A stretch of 64,000 bases of DNA from positions 44,102,501 to 44,166,500 of the forward strand of contig NC_073358.2 in the NCBI RefSeq assembly GCF_027580225.2. Reading direction: 5' to 3'. Every line of letters begins with the position of its first letter. The stretch's first letter is position 1. Below are positions 46,263 to 58,297 of this stretch, piece by piece. The position numbers and the translations under genes are program-made. The notes below the pieces were generated by a model that was not told the DNA's origin, did not search any database, and saw only the letters and a list, made by a program, of their open reading frames with translations. This stretch comes from Misgurnus anguillicaudatus. Taxonomy: Eukaryota; Chordata; Actinopteri; Cypriniformes; Cobitidae.

Positions 46263-47962
46263 CAGACCTGCCAACCTTGGAATTTATTTTTGAGTAGCAA
46301 CTTACCGCAGCGGCGCGGCGCGAGGTCAGGCACATTTGCTGATCGGTAGTGATTGAGATCACATGCTTACTTATGACTTATTACTACAACTTATTACTAA
46401 GCAAATTGTTCCCACTCACCACCATATCTAGTCTTTCAACATACAAGTAGGCTATGAAGAACTCATTTAATGAAAAGGCAACCTCCAAAAATATGCCTAT
46501 TAAACAATATGCTTATGGCATATGTCTTAAATACATGGGACATTATAAATAACAAAGAATCAACAAATAGCATGCTATGTCCTTGCTTTATATTCCAGCA
46601 GGCACGTTGACATGAACCTCTAATGGGGCACAGCAGGCCTACCACTACTTTTTCTTTAACATACCTAACATGAACAGTATTAATATGTTTTAATGCATAA
46701 ATGCCATGTTACCAAATGTGCATTCTACAGTACTGATGATAATGAGTCTTTTACACAAATTTACAATAACATTACTTAGCTGCTACTACAATAAAAAACA
46801 TATTTGGATGATCCTTTTGTGTATTTTATTAGCATAGTGTTTAAACCTGCTGAAAAAACAGCATAAACCAGAATGATTCCCATGCTGGTTTAGCTGGTGG
46901 ACACCAGCATACAGCACCAAAACACAACATGGTCTTGGATGTGCTGGTATGCTGATGATGACCACCAGCTAAACCAGCACCAAATCATCATGAGAATTAA
47001 GCTGGTCCATGCTGGTCACCAGCAAACCAGCAACAAAACACAACATATGCTGGTCTTGCTGGTATACTGCTTTTTTCTCAGCAGTGATGCCAACTGTTTA
47101 TGTAGTGTCCTAAAGTAGATCTAGTGAACTAAACAGTAATGTCATATCTGACAATACAGAACAGTACACAAACATTGATTTTCTCAGCAATAATGCAAAC
47201 CTCTATACTTGGTTTTGACTGGCTGAGCATATAGTTCGTTTTACCTCCCTCATCATCTATACTTTCTGCTTCAATTTCCCTGCTCTGCACAAAAAAATCT
47301 GATGTACATCGACAGGAGCCAGTAACAATCGAGTAACAATAAGATTGATTTAAATTCAGAAGCGTACTTTTGTTTTGTCATGTTTTCTCGCGTGCCTCAC
47401 ATCACATGCTCTTCTGAGTGAGCGGCGGCAGAGTGCTACAAAAAGTAAACACAGAGGCTCCGCTCGCGGACATCGATTTCTGCGTGCTCGCGCCAGTTTG
47501 TCTTGTGGGACGGCACCGCGTTTACAAGCGTGAATTACGGTTCATATAGCTCAGTTTTGCCGCGATTAACAATGAATATACTGGCAAATAAAGTAAAAAC
47601 TTAAACTTGAGGCACAACATAGGACACTGGGTACAACAGATTTACACTGGGGCACGTACAACAGTAAAAGGCGTCTAGACGCCCCTGGTTGGCAGGCTTA
47701 TTACAGTGGATCCAATTCACAATTCCCATACCCTGCCCATTTACCTTTAAAAACGGTGTTTAGAACCATCCTCCCTTGTAAAACAAGTCACAGTATGAAG
47801 ATGGACCGGGATGAAAAACTATTTCGTTATTTTCGTTATTAGATTCGATGGCTCCCCGCTCTCCGTTTTGAAGAGTTTAAAACTAGCGCTATGATTGGTC
47901 GACGTAGTTTGATGTCTAAATGCGTATCTGTTACGCAAAATGCGTAAAGGTTGGCAGGTCTG
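46263..47962. mobile_element. 1.7-kb DNA element with CAGACCTGCCAACC ends
   Basis: CAGACCTGCCAACCTT at the left and AAGGTTGGCAGGTCTG at the right are perfect inverted repeats. CTACTG lies directly outside both ends (46257-46262, 47963-47968). CAG...CTG ends suggest hAT, but the duplication seen is 6 bp. Contains GC-rich GCGGCGCGGCGCG near the left end and no transposase. A separate repeat is nested at 46847-47084. Confidence 0.7.
46847..47084. mobile_element. TGCTGGT-rich MITE, nested
   Basis: The ends CTGCTGAAAAAACAGC and GCTTTTTTCTCAGCAG are inverted. The body is made of repeated ATGCTGGT / ACCAGCAT words in both orientations (for example CATGCTGGTTTAGCTGGTGG). Common fish repeat type; it lies inside the 1.7-kb element and is younger. 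Confidence 0.7.
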
Positions 47963-48127
47963 CTACTGTATGTTGGCATCAAATGGTGAGGCTACGCAGT
48001 GTTTACCAGTTTTAGTTAGCTTTCAAATGTTGCTTGTAACAATGTAGGTTTATATATTTCTTGCATTTTACATACGTATTACATTTATTGTTTTATTATA
48101 TTTAATCACCTTTGTCGTCTCATTGCT

Positions 48128-49200
48128 GTCCACGTCCCTGTCAAATTCAACATGTCTGCCATTTTTGGCTACCATTTGAAAACCACTTTTGCTTTTAAAT
48201 GTCCTTAAAATATTTTAATTATTATTTTTTGTATTTTTAATTAAAATTTGTTTTGATTAATTTAGTCCAACCAGACTCCATGTCTCTGTCCAATCCAACA
48301 TGTCTGCCACTTTTGGCTACCATTTGAAAACCACTTCTGCTTTTAAACGTCTTTAGAAATATTTTAATTATTATTTTTTATTATTTAAAATGTTTTGATG
48401 AATTTATTTAAATCCAACTCCACGTCTCTGTCAAATCCAACATGTCTACCATTTTTGGATACCATTTGAAAACCACTTCTGCTTTTAAATGTCCTTAGAA
48501 ATATTTTAATTATTATATTTTATTATTTAAAATTTGTTTTGATTAATTTATTCCAACCAGACTCCATGTCTATGTTAAATCCAACATGTCAGCCATTTTA
48601 TGATACCATTTGAAAACCATTTTTGCTTTTAAATTTCCTTAGAAATATTTCAATTATTATTTATTGTATTATTAATTAAAATTTGTTTTAATGAATTTAT
48701 TCACACCCAACTCCACGTCTCGGTCAAATCAAACATGTCTGCCATTTTTGGCTACCATTTGAAAACCACTTCTGCTTTTAAATGTCCTTAGAAATATTTT
48801 AATTATTATATTAAAATTTGTTTTGATTAATTTATTCCAACCAGACTCCACGTCACTGTCAAATCCAACATATCTGCCATTTTTGGCTACCATTTGAAAA
48901 CCACTTCTGCTTTTAAATGTCTTTAGAAATATTTTAATTATTATATTTTATTATTTAAAATTTGTTTTGATTCATTTATTCCAACCAGACTCCATGTCTA
49001 TGTTAAATCCAACATGTCAGCCATTTTATGATACCATTTGAAAACCATTTTTGCTTTTAAATGTCTTTAGAAATATTTTAATTCTTATTTTTTATTATTT
49101 AAAATTTGTTTTGATGAATTTATTCCCACCAGACTCCACGTCCTGGTCAAATCCAACATGTCTGCCATTTTTGGCTATACCATTTAAAAACCACTTCTGC
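48128..49200. repeat. ~144-bp tandem repeat, 8 copies
   Basis: CATGTCTGCCATTTTTGGCT-type anchors fall at 48151, 48299, 48441, 48585, 48734, 48869, 49013 and 49157 (spacings 148, 142, 144, 149, 135, 144, 144). Each unit carries ACCATTTGAAAACCACTTCT, then GAAATATTTTAATTATTA, then CCAACCAGACTCCA. Units 4 and 7 share diagnostic variants, which indicates block duplication. Confidence 0.95.
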
Positions 49201-49229
49201 CGACCGCACAGCCTCAGAGCCTCAGTGTC

Positions 49230-49620
49230 ATTACTAACAGAAACCTGTCGCTAACTGCTAACAAAGCCTCGGAGGAGGAGATAAAGACACAGTGAGTCAG
49301 GAGAGGATAGCAGACCGCACAGGCCCGGAGAGATTTACTCATCACATCTCTCTCCCTCTGCCTCATGAGGTTTGCGGTCCCATTGGCTAGGTAGGAGCTC
49401 CCAGTTTGATCCCAGACACAGAAGCGGCCCCGTGAAACGAGGACTCAATTAAAGCAAAATGAGGGCAGAGGGGGAGCAGCTATCTGGAAACAACAGGAAC
49501 AAATCCCCTCAGAACTATGGCCTGAATACAGCACGCAAGTAATGTGATCCATCACGTAGAGCTAAGAGCACACGGTGCTAATGCATTTTGAATAGCTGAC
49601 AAGAGATCTTGATGTACGAC
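49230..49620. promoter_or_regulatory. Candidate conserved non-coding element
   Basis: Repeat-free, GC-richer block directly after the tandem array (GGACTCAATTAAAGCAAAAT, GTGCTAATGCATTTTGAATA). No coding potential. Inferred from composition only. Confidence 0.28.
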
Positions 49621-50779
49621 GCAATAGAGTTTCCATGCAAAAGCAGAGGAGGAACCTTAAAACAGATGAGATTTCGTATTGCATCAGGGTGAAAAATGGA
49701 GCGTAACAAAGAATAATGTGTAAAATGATAATAATTATTAAGAAAACACACTGTATGTTGTGAAGACTTGAGTAATGAGGCAAATATGGGTGTTAAAGGT
49801 TTATAAATGGATTCATGTGGTGACTTTTTCAATATGTTAATTTATTCAAATTATTTAAAATAACCTGTATGAATATTCATCAAGGACAGTAAGACCTTTA
49901 AGGGACATGCAAAGGTAATATTTGTAAAACATAAAAAATAATAAAAATTCATCATAACATAGACTGATGAATCAAATGGGGATTAAATTGTGTAAACTCA
50001 TGGATTCAAGGTGTATGAAAAATATTGCATTTTTACTTAACAGTTACATTACAGTATGTTTTAACCACAAATTGTTTGCACAAATTTTAAACTCGTAAGA
50101 AATCTGAAAAGGTCGTATGAAACTATTACAAAGTTTTCGCAAACTTCTTGCTAAACAGTTCCTGGCCTACTCACTACACAATGACATTCCTCTGTGACAA
50201 AACTTATAAACCTCCTATAAAAGATTCATAAACAAACACAGCGAACTGAGTGTAATGAAAGAAAGCGAGCGAGCGGGCGAAAAAAAGAGAAGGTGAGAAA
50301 GAGAGAATAAGACAAGGGCCATTAATCAGGATGTGAGTACTATGCTAACTTGTTGGATAACGCTGCGCTATATCAAGATCTGCTATTCGCTGTAGAGTCA
50401 GCAGTTTTTCCCCTGGCCCTGCAGAAAGCCAAAACCCAACAGCTGCCTAAGAAAAGACATCCACACAGGGGTCAAAACGCTTCACAAAACTTAAGACATT
50501 ACAACCAATTAACTAGGTAGATCAAAACACAGGTTCAAGTATCAGAATAAATCCTCTAATGGTTTTGAGAGAAAAGTTTTGGGCTAAAATGTAGAATACT
50601 TTTTCACTTTTGTTTCACCACAATTTTGAAAAAAACAGTAAAGTTCCCCCAAACAAAAACACAGATATATTGCTAAAATAATCATATGTTGCTCCAACTA
50701 AAATAACTTTAAAATTAAGCCTTTATTTTATAACTAAGTGAAAAAAAAATCCAGATTCAACATTTTTTTATTTACAAAT
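49621..50779. other. Non-coding stretch, no gene seen
   Basis: AT-rich; no repeat family recognised. ORFs at 49562-49832 overlap in two frames. Confidence 0.4.
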
Positions 50780-51206
50780 AAAATGTAATGTAAAAAATGT
50801 AAAAAGGTCAAAATATGTACCCTAGTTGTCCCCAAAAGCCGTATCCTTTAAAAAAAGTCCCAATATGTACACTGAAAAAAAATATTCATTGAATTTAATC
50901 CATTTTTTTAAGGTAAGTGGTTGCGGTCAATTTATTTGTGCTACATTTAAACAAAACTTTTATATTTTATTTTACGTTACTAATCTTTTTTGTTTGGATG
51001 TAGCTTAAATGGTTTGATTGCAACCACTTACCTTAGAAATTTTTTTTTAAATTCAATGAATCATTTTTTTCAGTGTAATATTAGGTACCGATATGTACAC
51101 ATTTGGGTATCTTTGAGGTAGTAATAAGCTCTCTTTGGTATCAATATGTACCATGAAGATAACAATATGAACTATTTGGGTACAAAGCTGTGGATTTTGA
51201 CAGTGC
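50780..51206. mobile_element. GTACATATT-rich MITE, copy 6, split by a MITE
   Basis: AAAATATGTACCCTAGTTGT on the left and ATTAGGTACCGATATGTACA plus TGGATTTTGACAGTG on the right are parts of one element interrupted at a TA by 50868-51077. Confidence 0.6.
50868..51077. mobile_element. Palindromic MITE with TACACTGAAAAAAA ends
   Basis: TACACTGAAAAAAAATATTC and GAATCATTTTTTTCAGTGTA pair, as do AGGTAAGTGGTTGCGGTC and ATTGCAACCACTTACCTT. The TA duplication is typical of Tc1/mariner-type MITEs. Confidence 0.8.
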
Positions 51207-51253
51207 TAGGACAGTAAATATTTTGACCAAGTGTCCAAAAGTTATATGGCCAG

Positions 51254-51560
51254 TTAAAGGTGCCAAAGAATGCATTGAAATAATATGTTAAATTATTCTT
51301 TGATATCTACATAGAAGATATGTAACTTTATTAAGTACAAAAAATATCCAGAAATGTTTTAACAGGTCCATTTAAATAAAATGATCTGCTTTTGCCCTAT
51401 TTGGAAGGGTCATGAATAATAATTTTGAGCTCTGCTCTGATTGCTGTGCTCTGCGGCTCATGCCAGTAGCTCGTATTAGTAAACAGAGCTTGTATCAGAC
51501 GAAAATACAGATTTTGAGGAACAACTAATTGTTTGGAGATTGTTAATGGGCGTTTCTGCA
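51254..51560. mobile_element. Fragment of a TTAAAGGTGCCAAAG dispersed repeat
   Basis: TTAAAGGTGCCAAAGAATGC through TTTGGAAGGGTCATGAATAA and CTCTGCGGCTCATGCC; I recognise this as the 5' part of a widespread cyprinid repeat. The right end was not found. Confidence 0.5.
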
Positions 51561-53375
51561 TGGTAAGTTTGTGTTTTTTTTCAGTATGGCCCTAAAAAAG
51601 GTAACTGTAAAGTCAATAGTAGAACTTCAACCTAAATGCTAACATATAGCATTAATTAGCATGTAGCGCTAAATCAGCAGTCATAACCCTTTTTTTAGCA
51701 TTTTAACAACTTTGTAAACAATTTAATGTGTAATTTAATGTTGAGGCATCTTTTGCATTCACAAGGTTTACATAAGGAGGAGGAAACAATCGTTTTCAGG
51801 CTCGCAATATGTCATTACCATGTACAGAGCTCATATTATTCATCTATGCCTAGGTTAATACAGTTTTTTAAAGTATGTACTATATCAGTAACTTTCCTCT
51901 TGAGTTATTAAAGCTTTAATATTAGTCACTCTTTATAAAGTTATCTTTATGTATACTCTGACTATTCAATACTTTACACATTACTGGTTTGCTAAAGAAA
52001 GCAAATGAAACTGGACACTGTTCTAGGCAAGCTATAACAGTAAATGATGACTTCAGTAAAACATTGAGGCTTGATCTGTAAAATAGTGCGATTCATCTCT
52101 TCAAAGTAGACCTATTGCGTCACTTCAACAGTTTTGGGTAAATATCTCGCATTGCATCGATGACTCAAACCCACCAAGTCTGACCCCAACCGAAAACCTC
52201 AAACCGAAGGCTGATAGCGCTGAGACAAATTGCGACACACATTTTTCGACGAAAATGACTCAGAAACAGCCCTCGAAAATGACTGAGTGGCTAGCAAAAC
52301 AGAAGTTGTTCACCGGCCTTGAGGGTCGTGCTCAGAGCAACACATTAAGAGAGAAATTGAAAGAGGGCACGAACCGACAAGAAGTGGGCTATGGATGTAA
52401 AAACTACCTCTGCGGGCTCATTTATAAACTGAAACTGCTGCGAAAAACCACAAGACCAAAGAGCAAGTGTATAAATGCAGTCATGAGATACACACACACA
52501 CACACACACACACAACCAATGACAAATTAAAATTAGATCTGTTTTAACACTTGAATAAAAACTCATATGAAAGCATTTTTTACTGCTTCCTCTATTTGAT
52601 CACTTCCTTTTTTCTTAATTAACAAAAGTGGTCTACTGTCACATATACAGTACAATAAGAAAACCCCTTCAAAATATAATCAAATACTTGAGGTGTAATA
52701 CTGGATTTAAATACTAAACTGGACCCTTGGGCATAATGCTCTGATAATAGCATTATATACAAAATAAGCATGGATGTAATGACTTTAGTGTCTTAATGAA
52801 AGATCTTCTTTGTGTCTTTTAAAATCATCTGACAGTAATAGTGTGTTAAAATAATGCTAGTGACGTCGAGAGGAAAATGTAGGCCTATTTAAAGGGTAGA
52901 GAACAAACATTGACGTGACTAGTATCTGTTGGCCATGTTTTGGAAACTACGTGGTCTTTCACCACGAGGACAAAAATGGTTAAACGCAATTAAATGTCAT
53001 TTAACCACATCCGTCATTCTGACTGTACGCACAGGAAATCTAACACACAGATCTTCTTTTAATAATCTGTTTATGTTTGCCAAACACGGGATTAAATAAA
53101 CAGCTGAAACCAGAGGTGTAAAATAGACAAATAGGCACTATTTCCAACTTAACACACTCCTATTAACTGAAACCACAGACTTATACATATAATGTATATA
53201 AAATTCTACCTAATGTTAATGTTGCCTTAGTTTTTCAGAGTGTATAGCACAACATCGGCTTGCAAAATGTTTATTGATATCGTATTAAGAGAAGAGCTTT
53301 GTGTTTTCAAAGTGTACAGTACTTTCCTGTATTTTAAACTGGTTTCACTAAAAGATCTGTATTTTCATGAAGTAG
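51561..53375. other. Non-coding stretch with a (CA)n microsatellite
   Basis: (CA)n at 52490-52515. Otherwise no gene or clear repeat in 1.8 kb. The 91-aa ORF at 52255-52530 ends in the microsatellite. Confidence 0.4.
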
Positions 53376-53727
53376 TTAAAGTCCCCCTGTAGTCGATTAT
53401 TTTATAATTTAAAACTCATCTTAGAGCATCATAAAAGCATAGGTAAAAGTTTTTCCTGTTACAGTAATTTCTTCATGCTTTAAAACAGATTGAATGAAAC
53501 TCTACACCCTTGCCAAATTTAGTATATGTGGATGAATATGCCTCTACTCAATAGCACAGCTCGGACCGTAGATATACGAATATAACCCGCCTCCACTGTT
53601 TCACACCACCCCGGACCATAGATATACGTGTAAATAGATGCTAAATTCGGCGATTTCTGACACCGAACTGAAACGCATGGAGAAGCTACGGTAGCTTCCA
53701 CAGGACAAACATGTCATTGTTAGACAC
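53376..53727. mobile_element. Left end of a TTAAAGTCCCCCTGTAGTC repeat
   Basis: TTAA then AGTCCCCCTGTAGTCGATTA, known to me as the start of a dispersed fish repeat. Two CGGACC(G/A)TAGATATACG words lie inside (near 53563 and 53612). It is cut by the insertion that follows. Confidence 0.5.
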
Positions 53728-54146
53728 AGATATGTACACTAGATGTCGCATTGGGGTTCTAAGCATGCGTCAAAACCGCCACCATCTTAGAACAGGGGTC
53801 TTGTAATAGGAAGTAGCTAGGTAAAGCTGCTATCTCCGCCTGTACTCAGAATTCATGGACGATGCCGGACTTTTGTGCTGCGTATGGAAAAAGTCGATTT
53901 TCATAATATCAAAACTTTCATTTTTTTCTGGACTCAATGCTAAATACATGTCTGACTGTTGAAACGACCCAAAAGAAAACCAAGAAAATTGCATTCATGA
54001 CGATTTATTGTGATTTTATTTCCGTTACACCATTGCCTACAATGACGCTGATGCAGGGCTCCCCTGTTTCAAGATGGCGGCTCTATTTGACGCATTCGGT
54101 CCTATAAACTGCCGTAGCCAAGGCAACATCTAGTGTACATATCTAT
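53728..54146. mobile_element. MITE with AGATATGTACACTAGATGT ends
   Basis: Left AGATATGTACACTAGATGTC pairs with right ACATCTAGTGTACATATCT. ATTGTTAGA and ATTGTCAGA just outside the two ends look like a slightly diverged target duplication. Non-coding interior. Confidence 0.65.
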
Positions 54147-54149
54147 GAT

Positions 54150-54380
54150 TGTCAGATACACCTTAATAAAAAAGTTCTGTAGAAATATGGCGGCACAAAA
54201 TGGCGACTTCCATGTAAGGGGACCCTCAAAGTATGTAGATAAAAACGTCTCATTCTAAGGTAATAAAAACATAACGGTTCATTATCTAAGGTCTTTATAC
54301 ACCACCAATAATATAGTTTTGTATATTATATTGCATTTCTGTCAAGAGATCCTTCTAAAAGTTACACACTGCACCTTTAA
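54150..54380. mobile_element. AAAGGTGCAGTGTGTAA MITE, copy 2 (right part)
   Basis: Shares AATGGCGACTTCCATGTAAG (inverted relative to copy 1) and ends TTACACACTGCACCTTTAA. The left end is missing or replaced. Confidence 0.7.
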
Positions 54381-56029
54381 TATCAAGAAAATACCTGAAA
54401 AGACAATAAAAATATGCTTATAGGCATTTCGTGGAGCTGCATGGTACTTCTTTCGCGGCACACATTAAGTTTCTGCATGAGAGCGCCCTCTAGCGTTTGG
54501 GTGTGGCGGCATTTCATAGTAATTCTTTGAGAATCTACGCATGCAGAATCACACGATTTATCATCCCAGCCAGACATATAAACAACAATAAAAAGTAGAT
54601 TTTCACCAAAGGGCTTTAAACTAAAGTCACAGACAGACACACAACAAGCAACTACTAAGAAGTGCACCGAAGCTATTTAAAATGGCCATATTATAAAATA
54701 AATAAATATATATAAATATACAGATAAACGTACACTGTATGAAACTATGAAAACACAATACATAATCAAATAAGTTTAATAAAACATTGATGACCAGTAG
54801 TTTGTTTCTCACTAACATGTATGTTATTTTGGATAGCACTTGTAAAAGTTATCTTTGTTTGCTGTGAGCAGAGGTGACAATTCCACTCAGATCAAACCCT
54901 TTCACACCCTTGCAAACAAAGCCATAGGAAGTGGTTAACTCTGCGGTTCAGCCTTCCCCTTTTGCAAAGCTAAAAAAGCAGTAATCAGCTTCTTACACAA
55001 GCGATGTGTGCGATGGAGAGCAATTTCTGTGGTTTTAAGGTGCACCTGCGAAGCAGAAACGAGTCATTTCGAGACCAACCGTGTGGGCCAGTGGGTTATC
55101 TCACCTGAAAGTTGCAAGAGAGGCGTTATGAAGAACCGGAAGCTAAATCTTAACATGTAGGCTGTGCTGGCCTTTGGTTGCAAAATGAATCTATATACAA
55201 CTGAATATCTTTTTATGACTCTACGATGTATCATAAAAAGAAGGGAAACGATTAAAAATTCCTAGAAATTTGGCGCTTAATTGAATGGAGCTACGCGGTC
55301 CGTGATCAAAGGGCTACAACGTGCATGAAAAAATAAACAAAGCCTGGGTGAGAGATTTTAAATGGATCCCATCAGTTATAAAGCAAACGCTACAATTACA
55401 GGTTGTTGCAGTTGTTGTAGAAGAATAGGCGCGGTGGCTGAGGAGCACTGAAGCATGGTTGAGAAGAACTAACAGGAGCTTCTTAAATAATTGCACCTTC
55501 CATTTCTCCTCCGCCGTGGGCATGCGTCAACTTGAAATTTTGTAATTACAGTAATTGTGAGCTCAACGAAGCAGCCCTCTAATACTCTCCTCACAGGAGT
55601 AAATACATGGTACGCCATTCCAAGTGGTGCCAGCCGAACACATCCTCGGCCAAAGCATCAATTTGAGAGCTCTATAGCTAATGGTGGAGCTAACAAGCTG
55701 TAATGCCACATTGTCTGCGAGAGAAGAATTGTCAGTCCTGTTAGAGTGGGTGCCTACTGTGATATTGAGTGTACTAAAGCACATGCCTGGTGTTCAAAAT
55801 GACTGCTGCCATTTCGAGACAAACACGTAGTGATCAAAGACGAGCATTGCCATTAAATGCGGGGGAATTTGCCACGTGTGTGTGTGTGTGCAGAAAAATA
55901 TCAGGCACCCATAAAGACTTCAGATGGAAGTACATCAACTTATTCCCTCTCTTTCACGCACACACACCGCACAAGGTTAGGCGGTTTGAGTGCAGAGAGA
56001 ATGAAAGATAGATCGGTTACAGTCGCTGA
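54381..56029. other. Non-coding stretch, no gene seen
   Basis: No recognised repeat. ORFs at 54383-54839 and 55314-55784 carry no recognisable domain. Sections near 55260-55320 and 55560-55760 are repeat-free and could be conserved. Confidence 0.4.
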
Positions 56030-56330
56030 ATGTTAATTACAGTGTTTTACGGTGGCGACGCGATAACGCGTTATTGCTTTCTTTCACGAGAGCCGTGCAA
56101 ATTTATGAGACTTGAGATGAGAAACAATGAAGCGTGGCGCGGCACGTCAGATCCCTCCGCTCACCTCCCTTTGTCAGAATGATGGGGCAAATTAATTTCC
56201 CTTCCATATTTCCTCTCAGCTGCGTGAGAGACAGGGCCTTGACCGATGAGCATGCACCTTTCCCCCCTCCATTTTATATTCAGCCTCTGAATCTTACATT
56301 TAAAATGGAGGCACAGAAAAACCTTTATGT
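56030..56330. promoter_or_regulatory. Candidate conserved non-coding element
   Basis: Repeat-free block: CGCGATAACGCGTTATTGCT (a near-palindrome near 56060), GGGGCAAATTAATTTCCCTT and ACATTTAAAATGGAGGCACA. No coding potential. Enhancer-like by inference. Confidence 0.33.
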
Positions 56331-57668
56331 CTATGACATTACAGGAACCAAGAACAGACATAACCATGAGATCAAGTCTAGGTACTGTATATCAGTCCAT
56401 CATATTTTTATTCTAGGCTTTATTAAGTTAAGCCCAGAATAAGCCCAGAATAAAATATTTTTTTTTATTAAAAATGTAAATTAGGTACATACGTTTTTTT
56501 AAAAACCTTAAACATGCATTTACCGAACTTGTCCTTTAAGGAATCTTTTCTACCTAAAATAACCCTTACAATTAATTATTTGCTATAACTTAATGAATTT
56601 TATTGGATTTACTCCTATTGAAAAATGATTAAACTCTGTAAAAGATGTTATCACAAGAAGCACATAGGTTATCTGTCAAACATTTTTTAGCACTTGTTCT
56701 GCTGCAATGAGATCTAAAGAGGAGGTGGTCAGTGCTAAACAAAGACATAAATCATACTATAAATTAAACGTTTCAGTCCGGTTTCCAAAAATGCAATGGG
56801 GGGGGGTCTTCAAACCCCCAAGTGTTTATGGGTCGAGTTGGCCCATAGATCTAGGTTAATGGACGCAATGATATCACTGAGCTAACTGCTAATACCAGAG
56901 ATGCTTAATACCATCCATTCCTCAAGATTTAGCCAAATCCCAAAACCAGCACTTCAAAGCGTAAGCCATGACCTTGACAAATGCAGTAGATCTAAAGACG
57001 CTGTCAAAAGGAATTAACTCAATGTTTAGACAACCATCTCATAGGCCGCACCCTTAAGCTTTCTCAACAGAAACATACAACATGTATTACGAGATGAGTT
57101 TGGTGCCATGGAATGTCACATCAGACGGCCTGCCTGGAAAAAACTTGATACCCGTCCATTTCTTTTATTAACATAGCTGATCGTTTAAAATGTTGTGCCA
57201 TATGTTGGACGCCTGGAGCTGTGATTGTCAATTATCCAACCGATCCAGGCTGAAATTCTGGCATGGTTTTGATTCTAGGGCGCATTTATTACTATCCGTG
57301 TTTCATAAATGAAGACTAATAAAAAGGTGAGTGCCATGAAAATGAAAGTCATCAACAAAACATCACAAAGTTCCTGGAGGGAATGCCGTTGCTCTTAAAG
57401 CTGGAGCCAAAAGTCTAAGCCCCTAAATCTGTCTTCTGAGAAGGATCTGCCAAAACTCTCAACTAAAACCAGATAAAATCTGCCAGGGAGGGTAGGAAGA
57501 CAGATCGGGAGTCTGTCTGAGGGAGAAGGGACTGTTTAAAGTCGGCTCAAGTGTCAATAAAAACAGGTGTTAACCAGATTAGCTAAAATGCTAAGAGCTT
57601 GGCTAATCCTAGAAGAGATCAAGGAAAGATCACTCATAGCTAGCATACTAATGCAGAGAATCCTGATA
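56331..57668. other. Non-coding stretch, no gene seen
   Basis: No gene or clear repeat. About 57250-57420 is repeat-free. Confidence 0.4.
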
Positions 57669-57792
57669 TTTACATTTATGCTTTTGGCATTCAAAGTGAC
57701 TTGCAGTGCATTCAAGGTATACCATCATACATATGTGTCCATGGGAATCAAACCCATGACCTTTGCGCTGATAACGCAATGCACAACCATTG
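57669..57792 (-). mobile_element. tRNA-derived SINE, copy 4 (minus strand)
   Basis: ATTTACATTTATGCTTTTGG (tail complement), then GAATCAAACCCATGACCTTT (B-box complement). The A-box end is truncated at the junction with the next element. Confidence 0.72.
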
Positions 57793-57799
57793 CAAAAGG

Positions 57800-58103
57800 G
57801 TACATTTTTGAAACTGCGATTTATACATCATTTGAAAGTTAAATAAAGAGCTTTACATTGTTGTGTGGTTTGTTAGGATACAGTAGGACAATATTTGGTT
57901 AAGATGCAACTATTTGAAAATCTGGAATCCGACGGTGCAAAAAAATAATTTAAGAAAATCGCCATTAAAGTTACACATATTACTAGTGAAAGATGTTTTT
58001 TTATATATTTACGGTAGGACATTTACAAAATATCTTCATGGAACATGATCTTTATTTAATATCCTATTGATTTATGACTGGTTTTGTGGTCCAGGGTCAC
58101 AGA
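57800..58103. mobile_element. TGACCCTGGACCACAAAACC MITE, copy 2 (5'-truncated)
   Basis: Reads ATTTATACATCATTTGAAAG, then AACTATTTGAAAATCTGGAA, and ends TGGTTTTGTGGTCCAGGGTC at about 58100. Matches the right portion of the element at 9044-9841, in the opposite orientation to its body. Confidence 0.75.
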
Positions 58104-58297
58104 TGTTTCTTCTAAAATTGCAACAAATGAGACAATTGTTAAAATACATTAAGAATCTGGAGAAATCTGTCAAATGCACAGATAAAATAATCAGAATTTT
58201 GGTCAATTTAATGAGAAATTTTTAAGATTATTATTTAAATCTTCAATAATATTGACTTTCATTGCAGACTTGTCAAATCTTAGCTCAGTCTGTGACA

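Noticed and set aside
48128..49200. CRISPR-like regularly spaced repeats
   Set aside because: Units are ~144-bp head-to-tail tandem copies without unique spacers, in a vertebrate genome.
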